Assembly (NCBI GenBank): GCA_032622095.1
Contig: CP136067.1
Location: 40,035,549 to 40,099,548 of the forward strand
Source of the DNA: Siphonodentalium dalli
Taxonomy: Eukaryota > Mollusca > Scaphopoda > Gadilida > Siphonodentaliidae
Reading direction: 5' to 3'
Length of the DNA stretch: 64,000 bases
This document shows, piece after piece, positions 1 to 11,026 of the stretch (its first letter is position 1; the number at the start of each line of letters is the position of its first letter). A program made the translations under genes and the position numbers. The notes beneath the pieces are model-generated. The model had not been told where the DNA came from. It saw only the letters and a program-made list of their open reading frames with translations, and searched no databases.

Positions 1-2140
1 AGGAAATCAGAAAATGGACATTTTACTTTAGTCTGTATAGAGCTGACGGATTTACGCATTTTCTTTTACTAAATTACTATTACTAGTAACAGTAATCATT
101 AGTGATTAGTATATTTAGTTTTCAACGACTTCAGGCTCAGCGACTTCAGGCTCAGCCTCACCCACTCACTGTCACTCGGGTCGGAATACAATTCTAGCCA
201 TCTAGACTAGTCTACACACAAATGTGATAAACATGTGTAGCCTAGTGAACTGATGACTTATTAACTGAGCCCATTATGATTATAAACTTGGTCAGTGAAG
301 GAAAAGAAGAACATCTCCCATTCGCCAATGATTCGGTCTCGGCACACTGCAGAGTGAAGTGACTAGTGAGAGGATATGCTTCCAAATTCCATCTATGGAT
401 TATGTTTCCTGTGAAGGACGGAGAAAGTTAAACACAACACTTATGATGCATTAACCGTTAATAACACCATTAACGGTAATTTGTTTTACCATTCTCACCT
501 ATTAAATATTCATGATTCTAACATTGTGTTCTCACTTTCAAGATTTAAGTGACTTTGTGGTTGATTTTGCTTTGCGTCCCTAACACTCATGTAATTTCTC
601 CCAGGCAATTATTTTAATTTGTATATACTCTCAGATGCCTAACAATAGTGTCAGATTGTGCTGCATGATTATTAATTTTGGATAAAATTCTCAACGATCA
701 TTCAATTATTTGGCATAGAGACATATATAGAGCTAAATTAAAATAGAATTAAATATAATTAAATTTCCATCACTATTATATTATTAATTTCAGCCTAAAT
801 ATCCACTTTCACTATTATTGACAATGATTAGGCACCTGGGAGTACGATACCAGCTCACAAAAGTCACAAACAAGCATGCAATCTCGAGCTGGGACCACCC
901 CTACTGTATCTGTAGATATTGCAGCGCAGGAACCATTCGGTTATAGACGCACTGGTCCAGGTGGTAGATTATCGAGGAACAAGTATTAACAACAATGGGA
1001 AATATATTCCCTGCTTGTTTGCTCAATGTTATAAAGTTTGGTGTCAGAACAGGTCAGAACATAAAAAAGAGTTCCCAGGTTTTGTACTATGCAATTGGTA
1101 TAATATGATTTATAGTAATCTCTATGGGCATAGCTAGTGTAGAGATCCATGGCATGATCTAGTATTTTTGTGTGGTTTGATAGTCTGTTATTTATCGAAA
1201 TATAGTATCGTTGCACATGGTATTATCTTTAATAGGTCATGACCTGGCTTCGTTTTAAGGTGAAGTCATGCAGGCCTGATTACTGAGTAGTAACCGTATA
1301 GGAAATGCCCGAAGCTACCACTATTGCACAATGACATCAGTTTGTTTTATCTAAATTATTTATTCACTCCAGCCCAAAAATAATAGTCATTTGGCAAATT
1401 ATATCATTCCTTTTTGAAGTGCCTATCATCAACTGAAGTTGAATCCGAACCTAGGTTCGAAATTGTGTCTCATTGAGTCAGTGTGCCCCACCCCATGTAA
1501 CTCGCTGAAAGTCAAACATACATAAATTTCTATAAATAAATCAGATGTGGCTATGTGAAATACCAGTATGCAACGAATCCCAGTCTTTCACATCATCAAA
1601 ATGTATTCAGTATCATATGTAAATTTATGCAATAAGATATTTTTTCCAAAATATTGTAAAATTAAATTAATTAATTTTGCCTTGAAAATTGGTCACTGGG
1701 CCAGATTCAACCTTCACGAGATGATAGCCATTTTGAACAGATACAGTAAATATGTTTTACATCGCTAATATCTCTGGACTGGAGCCGTGGATATTGGTCT
1801 GGAAATTAGAGAAAAGTTAGCGGCAATGTCTCACTCTGCCCCATGTCTAACTGTGTCGCACCTTCCCCGACATCTGGTGTTGCAACATATTCTCGTGCAA
1901 ATTGGTTCATATTGGACCTAACTATTCACATAGGTTCATATTGGACTTATTTGATTCTGAAAAAAAACCATAGTGAGCTTATTTTATTTTTTTATTTAAT
2001 TCAATTTGTTAAATCAAAATTTAGAAAACAAACTAATGTCATGACAACCGTCGCTAGGGCACCCCGAGTCGCCACACCAAATTTGGTTGATATCGGTGCA
2101 GGTGTCTGGGAGAAAAATGCGAACAGACAGATCCTATACT
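1..2140. other. AT-rich non-coding stretch
   Basis: I see no gene in this stretch. Open frames are short, overlap on both strands and show no recognisable motif. Near 120-160 there is a small direct repeat of 'cgacttcaggctcag'. It reads like intron or intergenic DNA of an AT-rich animal genome. Confidence 0.6.
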
Positions 2141-2149
2141 CTTTAATTT

Positions 2150-2660
2150 ATATATATAGGTACCCAGGAAACAATGTAAATAATGTTGCGGAAGAGATTT
2201 GCGGAAGAGATAATCCATCGTTAAAGGTACTCAATCCGATCAGACTGTCCCCATATCATCAAGATACAACAATATTTCTTCAAAATACACTTCAGTTATC
2301 ATAATAGATTTATTGCAACCAAATAATGCTAACCACTGTCAATTATGGTATCAAATTTCCCAAAACTTGTTATTTATCCACAATTCGTTCAACAAAATAT
2401 GGCCGTATTGTCACTTAAGTATCACAAAATATGGCCGTATTACAACTTAATTTTAGAGTTATCCATCTTCATCCGCAATTTTGTCCAAGACCATCCGTTT
2501 GACCACGTGTTTCTGGGCCACATTTAATTGCATCTCGATAAATAACAAACTTCAAAAATAGATATATGATCACTCTGAGCTTTGATATGTGGGTTCCTTG
2601 ACTCGAATGAAATATTTTTACCCCCCCCCCCCCGCCGAAGCCGAAATAATAGTAATTTAG
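2150..2660 (+). repeat. Old interspersed repeat, copy A (uninterrupted)
   Basis: This stretch contains 'aataatgctaaccact', 'aattatggtat.aaatttcccaaaa', 'tagagttatccatct' and, at its right end, 'gagtatttttaccccc'-like sequence with a long C run (about 2621-2634). The same blocks in the same order occur at about 46440-46730 and again at 49990-50095, where a hAT element splits them. It is therefore an older dispersed repeat, not a gene. The class is not recognised. Confidence 0.6.
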
Positions 2661-2689
2661 GAGCGTTAATTCGGATTGTGTACCTTACA

Positions 2690-3590
2690 GTAAATAAATG
2701 CTGTCACTGTATTTCCGTTGTAAGAGATCAAGGGTACATGTAGATTAGAATGGACTCAGTCGGGGAATATTGTTTTATGAAAATATTTTTGTATATATAT
2801 GGGCAACTCCTTGAAATGATGATTATAATTGTTATCCAACGTTGTATATACATGCACATGTAGAACGGCATCTTCGTGCTATGAGGAATATAAATATTTT
2901 GTGCAAAGTTGCCAAAGTACCGTCAGATCGGGAGAGCAAGGGCACCAAAATTAACAAAGACGTGTTTGTCCCAACTTTACTCCATTCTTATATGTATATA
3001 TAAACACTCCCATGAAACATGAATACAGTTATCAGTTTATTGACGGACGTGTCGTTGGCTGTCCATACGGTGCGTACTGACGTAATCATATATCCAAGTT
3101 GGCGGGAAGCATGCGCCTATTCAACACTGGTGACAGATAAGGAAATATGTAATGGCTTTTTAATGGTATAATAGGGGGGGGGGTTCATGTGATATATATA
3201 GATACCCAGGGAACTATATAAATCATGTTGCGGAAGAGATAATTAATGCTGTCACCATAATTCCGTTTCAAGAGATCAAGGATGGCCTCAGCCCGTGAAT
3301 ATTTTTTTTAATGAAAATAAGTTTGTATAATTATGTAAATACATGTAGACAGGCATCTCCGTGCTATGAGGAATATCATTATTTTGGGCAAAGTCGCCAA
3401 GGCACCGTCAGATCAGGTAGGGCACCAAAATTAACACGGACGTGTTTGTCACAAGTTTACTCCATTCTCATATGTTTAGGCACTCCCATGAAACATGCAT
3501 TTATCTGTTTTTGATGGACTTGTGTTGGGTTGTCCATACGTACTGATGTAATCATATTAGGGGTTTCATGTGATATAACAATTTTATGTC
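2690..3590 (+). repeat. Diverged direct duplication (about 2690-3130 and 3240-3590)
   Basis: Two blocks repeat in the same order. Each has 'aatgctgtcac', 'agagatcaagg', 'gtgctatgaggaatat', 'caccgtcagatc', 'ggcaccaaaattaaca', 'acgtgtttgtc', 'cactcccatgaaacatg' and 'ggttgtccatacg'-like sequence. The second block is preceded at 3195-3240 by 'gatacccagggaac...gttgcggaagagat', which matches 2157-2210 in copy A. An old segmental duplication of a repeat with internal loss explains it. No coding content is seen. Confidence 0.65.
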
Positions 3591-3748
3591 AGATTTCTTT
3601 TGAATTGACCCAGAACGGGGCCAGTGTTTTTTGTGTATATCTGAAAATGGCCACCGTCTTAAAGGCAAATGCATGTTATATATTATTATATTGTGTCTAT
3701 TATATTTGGTTTGAGAATAGATTATTTGAATCGAATGTTTGAATATTG

Positions 3749-4675
3749 TTACATAACGACACAAGGCACGGTAACGGGACCAAGATCCATCTCAGGCACT
3801 CCATTTCTGACACCGGCTCCGAACTTCACACCAGCGCGTGCTGCGAATGGACCAGCTCTCGCTTCACCGGCATGAGCGCCAACGGTTGCTCCCGTATAGC
3901 CCCATGATACGCCGGTTTCAGCGTTAGCTCCCGGGCCTTCGGCGTGGACCTTCAACGGGGTGTGCATGATCCCAGCTTCAACTCTGCCAATTGTTGCACT
4001 AGCGCCCGCGTGTGCTCCCAACTGGGCCAGACCAGCGCCTGCTGATGCTTTGGCCTCGGCTGCTACGGCCCTAGCGTTCACCTCGACTACATCTTCCAAT
4101 AGGACGGCTTTGGCCTCTGCTTGTGCGCCACAGGCCGCGGCGCTTGCAGACGCCCCAAGTGGTGTGACGCTGGTACCAGCCCTGGCTTCTGCAGCAGTGG
4201 CTCCCGCCTTTACACCAGCTACTTTCAGACCCAACAGATCAGCGGCATGTACCTCGACATCCGCACCCACTGCGCGCACACCGACTGCATTCTCACTGCA
4301 AGCTTCGGGGCAGTTTCGTTTTAATAGAGTATCGCCTACACGCAGAACCCCCGCGTAACCTTTCGCCTTCGCCTTATTCTTCTTCGCTTCATTTCTTTCC
4401 TGTTTTGTTTCCGCTTTTTGTATAGACCCATCCTGGTTTCTCTGCTCAGGTTTCAAACCGGACAAAGCCAACGACTTGTGTTTATCCACATTTACGCCAA
4501 ATTTACCATCGTGAGTCTCTATATTGAACCTGTTATTGTTGTGTCCAGGATTATCGTTATCATCATATTCCCAATCTCTCTCAACATAATCGAATCCCCC
4601 ACCACCAGCAACTATTCCGGGAGGCGTGGGCTTGTATTTCGTCTTTTCATCTTTCTTTTCTGAATCCGAAGACAT
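3749..4675 (-). CDS. Uncharacterised Ala/Gly-rich protein with C-terminal CaaX-like motif
   Basis: This is an intact 308-codon frame. Residues 1-100 are charged and hydrophilic (Lys/Glu/Asp/Asn-rich, with a GGGGF patch near 25). Residues 105-300 are dominated by Ala, Gly, Val and Glu, with short imperfect motifs such as GAHAGASA, AEAKASAGAG and AEARAG recurring. No signal peptide or clear membrane helix is visible. The last four residues are CVVM, which fits the CaaX pattern for prenylation (Met last usually favours farnesyl); membrane anchoring is inference. The coding part is markedly GC-richer than its surroundings. A good 3-prime splice site (tttgtctccatttcag) lies 11 bases upstream of the ATG, so a non-coding 5-prime exon probably exists further right, past the minisatellite. 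Two decayed relatives lie near 33.5-34.9 kb. I do not recognise a named family, but conservation of three copies and an uninterrupted GC-rich frame argue for a real gene. Confidence 0.7.
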   Translation of the reverse strand: MSSDSEKKDEKTKYKPTPPGIVAGGGGFDYVERDWEYDDNDNPGHNNNRFNIETHDGKFGVNVDKHKSLALSGLKPEQRNQDGSIQKAETKQERNEAKKNKAKAKGYAGVLRVGDTLLKRNCPEACSENAVGVRAVGADVEVHAADLLGLKVAGVKAGATAAEARAGTSVTPLGASASAAACGAQAEAKAVLLEDVVEVNARAVAAEAKASAGAGLAQLGAHAGASATIGRVEAGIMHTPLKVHAEGPGANAETGVSWGYTGATVGAHAGEARAGPFAARAGVKFGAGVRNGVPEMDLGPVTVPCVVM

Positions 4676-4686
4676 ATCACTAAGAG

Positions 4687-4705
4687 CTGAAATGGAGACA
4701 AATAT
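4687..4705 (-). other. Probable 3-prime splice site of a 5-prime UTR intron
   Basis: Read on the minus strand, a pyrimidine-rich tract runs into 'ccatttcag' and the presumed exon begins at 4686, 11 bases before the ATG at 4675. If it is used, the 36-bp minisatellite lies inside the intron of the Ala/Gly-rich gene. Confidence 0.45.
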
Positions 4706-4736
4706 TGCGCTTAATTCCAGTCGCTAACGTGGACTA

Positions 4737-5344
4737 TAATCACTAACAGAACAGTGCCATCTTACGACTCACTAATCACTAACAGAACAGTGTCATTTTA
4801 CGCCTCAATAATCACTAACAGAACAGTGTCATTTTACGCCTCACTAATCACTAACAGTGTCATGTTACGCCTCAATAATCACTAACAGAACAGTGCCATC
4901 TTACGCCTCACTAATCACTAACAGAACAGTGCCATCTTACGCCTCACTAATCACTAACAGAACAGTGTCATTTTACGCCTCACTAATCACTAACATAAGA
5001 CTGCCATATTACGCCTCACTAATCACTAACAGAAGAGTGCCATATTACGCCTCACTAATCACTAACAGAACAGGACCATCTTACGCCTCACTAATCACTA
5101 ACAGAAGAGTGCCATATTACACCTCACTAATCACTAACAGAACAGTGCCATCTTACGCCTCACTAATCACTAACAGAAGAGTGCCATGTTACGCCTCACT
5201 AATCACTAACATAACAGTGCCATCTTACGCCTCACTAATCACTAACAGAACAGTGTCATTTTACGCCTCACTAATCACTAACAGAACAGTGTCATTTTAC
5301 GCCTCACTAATCACTAACAGAACATTGCCATCTTACGCCTCACT
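4737..5344. repeat. 36-bp minisatellite, about 17 units
   Basis: The unit is approximately 'cactaacagaacagtgcc' + 'atcttacgcctcactaat' (36 bp). It is repeated head to tail with variants (cagaacagtgtcatttt, cagaagagtgccatatt) and one shortened unit near 4850-4880. Because 36 is divisible by three it stays open in frame and translates as repeating YASLITNRTVPS, but there is no reason to think it is coding. It sits directly upstream of the Ala/Gly-rich gene. Confidence 0.9.
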
Positions 5345-5491
5345 TTACAAAATGAATTTTCCTGCCCACTTATAAAATGGATTGATATGGTATATTATTC
5401 ATCTAGATATATGTTCAGGAAATTTAAACAGACAAGGGATATACAATTGCATATGGATTCCTAATCTGTAGTGGGGAGATGTTCAGCCATT

Positions 5492-6162
5492 GGCTGCGGA
5501 CACACGTACCATAGTAGCGATGGCATAGTAGGTGTAACAATTTATTATGGTGGAGTTTGGTGACAATTGGTGGTCATAATTAATATGCCATAGCAAGCCA
5601 TGTCGCCCTCTGCAAATTCGCACAATGAGTCTACCAAGCTCTACCAGCGACGGTCGATCTCTCAAGGATGTATCTACCTGAATGTCTTGTCGGTGTTGAT
5701 CTGTACTCAACACGCAGCGTTATATTTTACATGCTAATACACAAGTCCACGTGATAACTTAATGAATAACCCATCTCAACAGCCATGATTGTTATTACTA
5801 ACGAAATTAATATAAGTAGATAAACATGCATGCATTGAGATCATATAAAAAACGTACCACAATAATGATATGTGAGTCAACGAGGAATTGCCACCAGGCC
5901 ACGGCCAAACACAATTCTGGACGATCTATCGTGCAATTATATATATCGTCGTGAATACAATTTAGCAAAATGTAATGAGTAGAGATCAACCTTGGTGAAA
6001 AGCAATGGTTAATTGGTCCAGTCGACTCATTGTGCGGAAAATCAGCTGGCGACATGTATAGCTATGGCACAGAATTATGACAGACCAATTGTCACCAAAC
6101 TCCACCATAACAAATTGTCACACCTACTATGCCATCGCTACTGTGGTACGTGTGTCCGCAGC
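5492..6162. repeat. Long inverted repeat, arms about 140 bp
   Basis: The left arm (5492-5633) and right arm (6023-6162) are reverse complements at roughly 85 percent by eye. The shared blocks, read left to right on the right arm, are 'gactcattgtgcg', 'ggcgacatg', 'caattgtcaccaaactcc', 'cacctactatgccatcgct' and 'ggtacgtgtgtccgcagcc'. The loop is about 390 bp of unique sequence. Outside the arms, 'cattggctg' is duplicated on one side. This is most likely a foldback or MITE-type element. I see no transposase. Confidence 0.75.
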
Positions 6163-6199
6163 CACTCGGTGCAACAAACAGCCAATGATCGTTGTTGAA

Positions 6200-6768
6200 C
6201 TTATGATCTGAACGTTTCCTAAAGAAACTCGCCAATGAAGAGAATGGGGTTAAGAAAGTGTTCAAGGAGTATTCTTGGTTCCAAATTTAATTTTCACAAT
6301 TCATATCTTGTTCGGTATTCAGATACCAGTGTACACAATAACGCACAAGTGGACATGAACTACACTATTGTATTTGATGTGGATTTATTTATAAATTTAT
6401 TTCATACTTGGCGTTGTCCGGTCTAAAACGTGACCACAAGTTTTGATATATCAATCTTCGTTAGCAAATATACATGCAAATTGGCTGAATAGTTGTGTGT
6501 TATTTATCAATGGCAAGACTAGCCCTTAAATTACCGCTAACGTATATGGTCCCCAACTCAATTGGTGCAAAGTATGACTACATTTGTATTATACTATTAG
6601 TGTATTAGTGGAAAGCACCACTTTGAAAATGTTAGTCCAAATAATTTGACATCACGAAGATGCTTATGTGTTATGTGGTAGGAATTCGGCGAATTTTTTT
6701 TTTATCAATTTTGGAACCCATCTTCAAACCGCCATGTTGCTTTAACGGACGTTTGTTTATGTGTCCTT
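6200..6768. other. No gene seen
   Basis: AT-rich sequence between the inverted repeat and the LINE ORF. I looked here for the endonuclease domain that should precede the downstream reverse transcriptase and could not find its motifs in any frame. Confidence 0.5.
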
Positions 6769-9387
6769 ATGTTAGAACTTTACACTAAGAAGGGAGTGGT
6801 TAGACACTGTACCTCTGGACATATGTTGATATCGACTAATTTTGCAGAAAATTCCTCCCAAATCAAGTTTGCAGAAAATATCGACAAGATAGCATTAGAA
6901 GAGATAACACACGAATTGTCGGTGTTAGACACCGGCAAAAACGTTAACACTATATGCGTTGGAATTGCTAACCTTTTAACATGTGCTGCTATTGACACTT
7001 TCGGTGAAGCCAAATCTAATATGAATTATGATAGTGGGAAATCTACAAACAAACGTTGGTTTGATAGCGAATGTAAGCGTTCGCGCAAGACGTTTCATGT
7101 GGCAAAACGAATATACCGGAAGTGTAAAAGTTTAGAAAACAAAAAGGCAGTAAGAGAAACTGGTGAACTATTTAGAAAAACAATGGATTCCAAAATAAAA
7201 GCGGAAAGAAACAAAATGGTCGACGAACTAAAGCATCTTAGCCGAACATCCAGTAGGGATTTTTGGAAAACTTTAGAGAAATTTTCAAATTCTAATAGGA
7301 ACAAAGCCCTCGACTGTAAAGTGTCATTGGATGAACTCCATGCCCATTTTAAATCAGTCAATTCGGCTAACGGTCTCGGCGATAACCTTGAAGCACAAAT
7401 AACTAGTATATATGAAGAATCTTTCTATAGTCCCTTAAATGACCCAATAACCGAAGAAGAGATTAAATCTGCAATAGGAAGTTTAAAGGCAAATAAGTCT
7501 CCAGGAATTGATCTTATTACTAACGAATATATTAAAGCATCGATTAATATTATGACACCTTTGTATTGTAAATTATTCAATTTTATTCTCAATACCGGAT
7601 CATTCCCAGAAGATTGGGCAATAGGTATGATCAAACCAATCTATAAAAAATCTGGTGATCCTGGAAACCCTGACTCGTATAGAGGGATAACATTATTGAG
7701 CTGTATTGCAAAATTATTCACTGCTATTCTGAACAAAAGATTAATGAATTTTGCCGAAACCGAACACCTGATAAGTGAATACCAAATTGGTTTTCGAAAA
7801 AAACACTCAACGCTCGATAATGTCTTCATTTTACAAAATATAATTGAGACTTATTTATCCAGTGGAAAGAGGCTTTATTGCACGTTTGTGGATTTTAGAA
7901 AAGCATTTGATACTGTCTGGAGGGATGGACTCTGGATTAAATTATTAGAAAAAGATATTAATGGTCGAATATTTAATGTTATCAAAAGCATGTATAGTAA
8001 GATAAAAACTTGTGTCAAAAACAGTGAAGGGTTGTCCGATTTTTTCGTGAGCAATATAGGCTTATTTCAAGGAGAATTAATGTCACCTCTCCTTTTTTCA
8101 CTATATGTTAATGATATAAATGATTTTTTAAATGATTGTGTTATTGATGGATTGAATCAACTTGATGAACTATTTTTTTCAAAACTTGGAGTATATGTAA
8201 AAATGTTATGTATGTTGTATGCTGATGATACGATTATAATGTCCGAGAGTGAACACGGCATGCAACGTGCACTCCAGGCTTTCGCCGATTATGCCGATGC
8301 TTGGAAACTTGAAGTAAACACTAAGAAAACTAAAGTAGTTATCTTCTGCAAAAAAATGCAGAAACAACTCCCAAAGTTCAAATATAAAGATTATATATTA
8401 GATATAGCCAAAGAATTCACATATTTGGGAGTGAAATTATTTTATAACGGAAGATTCTGCCGAGCAATAAAGGCGAACCGTAACCTAGCATTAAGAGCGA
8501 TGTATGCACTTCTTAATAAAGTAAGATCGTTGAATCTACCCGTAGACTTAATGTTAACACTGTTTGATTATAAGATAGCCCCGATTCTATTATACGGGAG
8601 TGAAGTGTGGTGTTTTGAACCGACTAAGGATATAGAATATGTCCATTTAAAATTCTGTAAAATCTTGTTAAACATGAAAGCAAGTACTCCGAACTACATG
8701 GTGTATGGAGAATTGGGAAGACACCCTCTTGAAATTGAGATTAAAAGTCGAGCAATATCGTATTGGTCGAGGCTTGTCTCCGAGCACGGTTCAACCCTCG
8801 CCAAGAAATTATACAAATTAGCTCGCGCTGTATCTGACTCTTCGGATTCAGGCATGAAATGGGTGGAATATATCCAATCATGCCTTGAAGAATCCAGTCT
8901 AATCGACAAGTGGGAAGACAACTCACCCTTGTCCAAGGGGAATATCAGAGAATTGAAACAACGAGTAATAACACAATTTGAGTCTGAATGGAGGCATGAT
9001 ATCAGTTCATCGTCCAAGGGAAATCTGTATAAAGCGATAAAGCCAGATTTGAAAATTAGTGGTTATCTACTGAAATTACCCCGACATCTAGTTGAATACT
9101 TAGTCAAAATAAGAACATCAAATCATCGTCTGGCAATTGAGAGTGGTCGTTGGAAAGACATCTCGCGGGAAAAGAGAACCTGCTCTGCGTGTGGAGAGGC
9201 TCTCGGGGATGAATACCACTTGATCATTGTGTGTAAAAAATTTGAAGAGATCAGAAAGAAATTCATCCCTCAATATTACTGGGAATTTCCTAATCTTGAC
9301 AAATTCCATGCTCTTTTATCCATTGACAATATTGCCATCCTGCGGAGGGTTAGTATATTTGTGAAAACAGCTCTGCGAGATATATGA
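6769..9387 (+). CDS. Non-LTR retrotransposon (LINE) reverse transcriptase ORF, endonuclease missing
   Basis: 872 codons without a break. In order: a basic linker (about 80-190) and then RT. RT motifs include NKSPGIDLITNEYIKAS near 245, YRGITLLSCIAKL near 305, QIGFRKKHST near 340, the palm strand TFVDFRKAFDTVW near 375, GLFQGELMSPLLFSLYVNDI near 430 and the catalytic LYADDTIIM near 485. After RT come PNYMVYGELGRHPLE and a C-terminal CCHC-like segment (CSACG...GDEYH...C, about 805-825). Family members usually carry an APE-type endonuclease before RT, and here it is absent, as expected of 5-prime truncation. The usual GVRQGENLSP is altered to GLFQGELMSP. The C-terminal layout matches the broken LINE at 14.97-20.0 kb, so they are the same broad clade (Jockey/I-like, placed by inference). 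The long open frame suggests a fairly young copy. Confidence 0.88.
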   Translation: MLELYTKKGVVRHCTSGHMLISTNFAENSSQIKFAENIDKIALEEITHELSVLDTGKNVNTICVGIANLLTCAAIDTFGEAKSNMNYDSGKSTNKRWFDSECKRSRKTFHVAKRIYRKCKSLENKKAVRETGELFRKTMDSKIKAERNKMVDELKHLSRTSSRDFWKTLEKFSNSNRNKALDCKVSLDELHAHFKSVNSANGLGDNLEAQITSIYEESFYSPLNDPITEEEIKSAIGSLKANKSPGIDLITNEYIKASINIMTPLYCKLFNFILNTGSFPEDWAIGMIKPIYKKSGDPGNPDSYRGITLLSCIAKLFTAILNKRLMNFAETEHLISEYQIGFRKKHSTLDNVFILQNIIETYLSSGKRLYCTFVDFRKAFDTVWRDGLWIKLLEKDINGRIFNVIKSMYSKIKTCVKNSEGLSDFFVSNIGLFQGELMSPLLFSLYVNDINDFLNDCVIDGLNQLDELFFSKLGVYVKMLCMLYADDTIIMSESEHGMQRALQAFADYADAWKLEVNTKKTKVVIFCKKMQKQLPKFKYKDYILDIAKEFTYLGVKLFYNGRFCRAIKANRNLALRAMYALLNKVRSLNLPVDLMLTLFDYKIAPILLYGSEVWCFEPTKDIEYVHLKFCKILLNMKASTPNYMVYGELGRHPLEIEIKSRAISYWSRLVSEHGSTLAKKLYKLARAVSDSSDSGMKWVEYIQSCLEESSLIDKWEDNSPLSKGNIRELKQRVITQFESEWRHDISSSSKGNLYKAIKPDLKISGYLLKLPRHLVEYLVKIRTSNHRLAIESGRWKDISREKRTCSACGEALGDEYHLIIVCKKFEEIRKKFIPQYYWEFPNLDKFHALLSIDNIAILRRVSIFVKTALRDI

Positions 9388-9880
9388 TATAAGCCATCAC
9401 CACTCGAAATTATAGAGAAGAATTATGCCAAAATCATTGTGCAAGGCACAGTTTCACATATTACATATCAATGAACAGACAACAATGAAGTTTCATCTCA
9501 TTATATTGTAATAGTGTAATTTAATATATCTATATTATCTATATTGTGCATTTAGGAATGTGTATTAATGCGTTTTACATGTCAAGGACTGTATAGATAT
9601 ACTATTGCAAAGTATTTATACATTTGACAACATGAAAGTCTTATATAAAAGGAAAATTGAACTATTAAAAGCAACTGCATGTCTAAAACAGATATATACA
9701 ACATCTTTCACGAATTAGGATTAACTATAAATAACTGCAGTTTAATTAAATTCCACATGGTTATAATAATCTTACGTAGTAAGTGTGTGGACTTGACATG
9801 TAAATATATGTATATATATGTTATCATCATCATCATCATCACCATCATCATACTGTTTACTAATATTCTTGTTCTGTGCG
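9388..9880 (+). other. LINE 3-prime flank with (ATC)n tract
   Basis: About 430 bp of AT-rich sequence follow the LINE stop codon and run into a simple repeat of 'atc' units at about 9822-9852. Other LINEs here also end next to simple repeats, so this may be the 3-prime end of the retrotransposon. The exact end is not fixed, since no target duplication was found. Confidence 0.4.
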
Positions 9881-9899
9881 AATACGCAGCATGATACCT

Positions 9900-10788
9900 A
9901 ATAAACAACATTACTATTACTTGCTTCGTATCTAATATATTTACACATCGTGTAATATATTCACACAATTCACACGACCAAAGCCAGGAATGAAGACGTT
10001 ATGTCTCAATCACATCCAGAGCTTATTATGAGTATGGGTTCACTGGCATCGCCGTATTTATTTTCACCAATAACGACTGGATTGTTTAATTAGAGACCTA
10101 TATATATGTATAGTCTGTGCTAACATTACAAATGCAAGAATGACATAAAGCATCACCAGACTAGCAGCCTGAGGTATAGCCGGACCACCTTATACTAATA
10201 ATATAATCATAAGCTGTCAATCCACGGAATACTACAAAATAATTGGCTGCCACACAGTGCCATTTAGGTTATTTCTTGGTTTCAGCAGCGCCGAGTGACC
10301 ACGCCTATACCGCGTGCCTAAAATGTACATGGAAAGTGTTCGATACTTCCTACCATTTACATGAAATTTCGGTGCTGCACCATAATTCTGGTATGACTGT
10401 ATTGGCAATAACCGTACTAGATGCTATTATTAAGGCATACGTAACCAGACAAGTTAAGAAAATGGAATATTTGCAAAGAAATGAAAGACGGAAATTAAAA
10501 CTAACAAGAGTTTGTGCCACCGCGGTCGAATATAAATTCCAAGTTCAACTGCAGCTGTCCGGTGCCACGCGATGCGTTATCAGTTGCCACAAGCCAAATC
10601 AAAAACGTTGTATAGCCGAAGTGACGTGATCAATCGATAAGCAAAAGTTTTGAGTCACTGGTGTCTCTTTCAACTTCACGTGACTTTTCGTCGGGAATAT
10701 AGTCTGAATGTTGTTCGCTCGTTATACTTCCAACTTCTACTTTTGGTGGTTCTCTTGTGAAATGACGGATTAAATTATAAGAAGTAAT
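9900..10788. other. No gene seen
   Basis: The longest frame (10243-10629, opening with TTG) has no recognisable motif, no neighbouring splice signals and no codon bias. I regard this stretch as non-coding. Confidence 0.5.
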
Positions 10789-10920
10789 TCTTGTTTCGAA
10801 TAAGGTTATGAGTTATAACCGAAAAGTTTGAAGATAGATTGTCTATAACTGAGCTACGTGCGTTATAGAATTTATCTTCAAACTGTTCGGTTACTACTTC
10901 ATTGCCTTAATCGAAACAAG
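10789..10920. repeat. Hairpin with about 58-bp arms
   Basis: 'cttgtttcgaataaggttat' at the left pairs with '...ccttaatcgaaacaag' at the right. Inside, 'aaccgaaaagtttgaagat' pairs with 'atcttcaaactgttcggtt'. The loop is about 13-15 bases. This is a small foldback element or MITE remnant. Confidence 0.7.
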
Positions 10921-11026
10921 AGTTGTTTCTTAAATTATTTACGACTAGTCTAATGAGAATGAAAACATTATTATGCGTACGAAATTATATTCCAATCAAC
11001 CATCCCAAATTGGCTTATGTTGAACC

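Noticed and set aside
3960-4358. Plus-strand Ala/Thr/Pro-rich frame
   Set aside because: Antisense shadow of the GC-rich Ala/Gly gene on the minus strand; the minus frame is longer, has a start, a stop and relatives elsewhere.
4857-5375. 172-codon frame with perfect 12-residue repeats
   Set aside because: It is the 36-bp minisatellite read in frame; 36 is a multiple of three, so openness means nothing.
10243-10629. 128-codon frame
   Set aside because: Opens with TTG, has no motif, no splice context and no relatives in the window.
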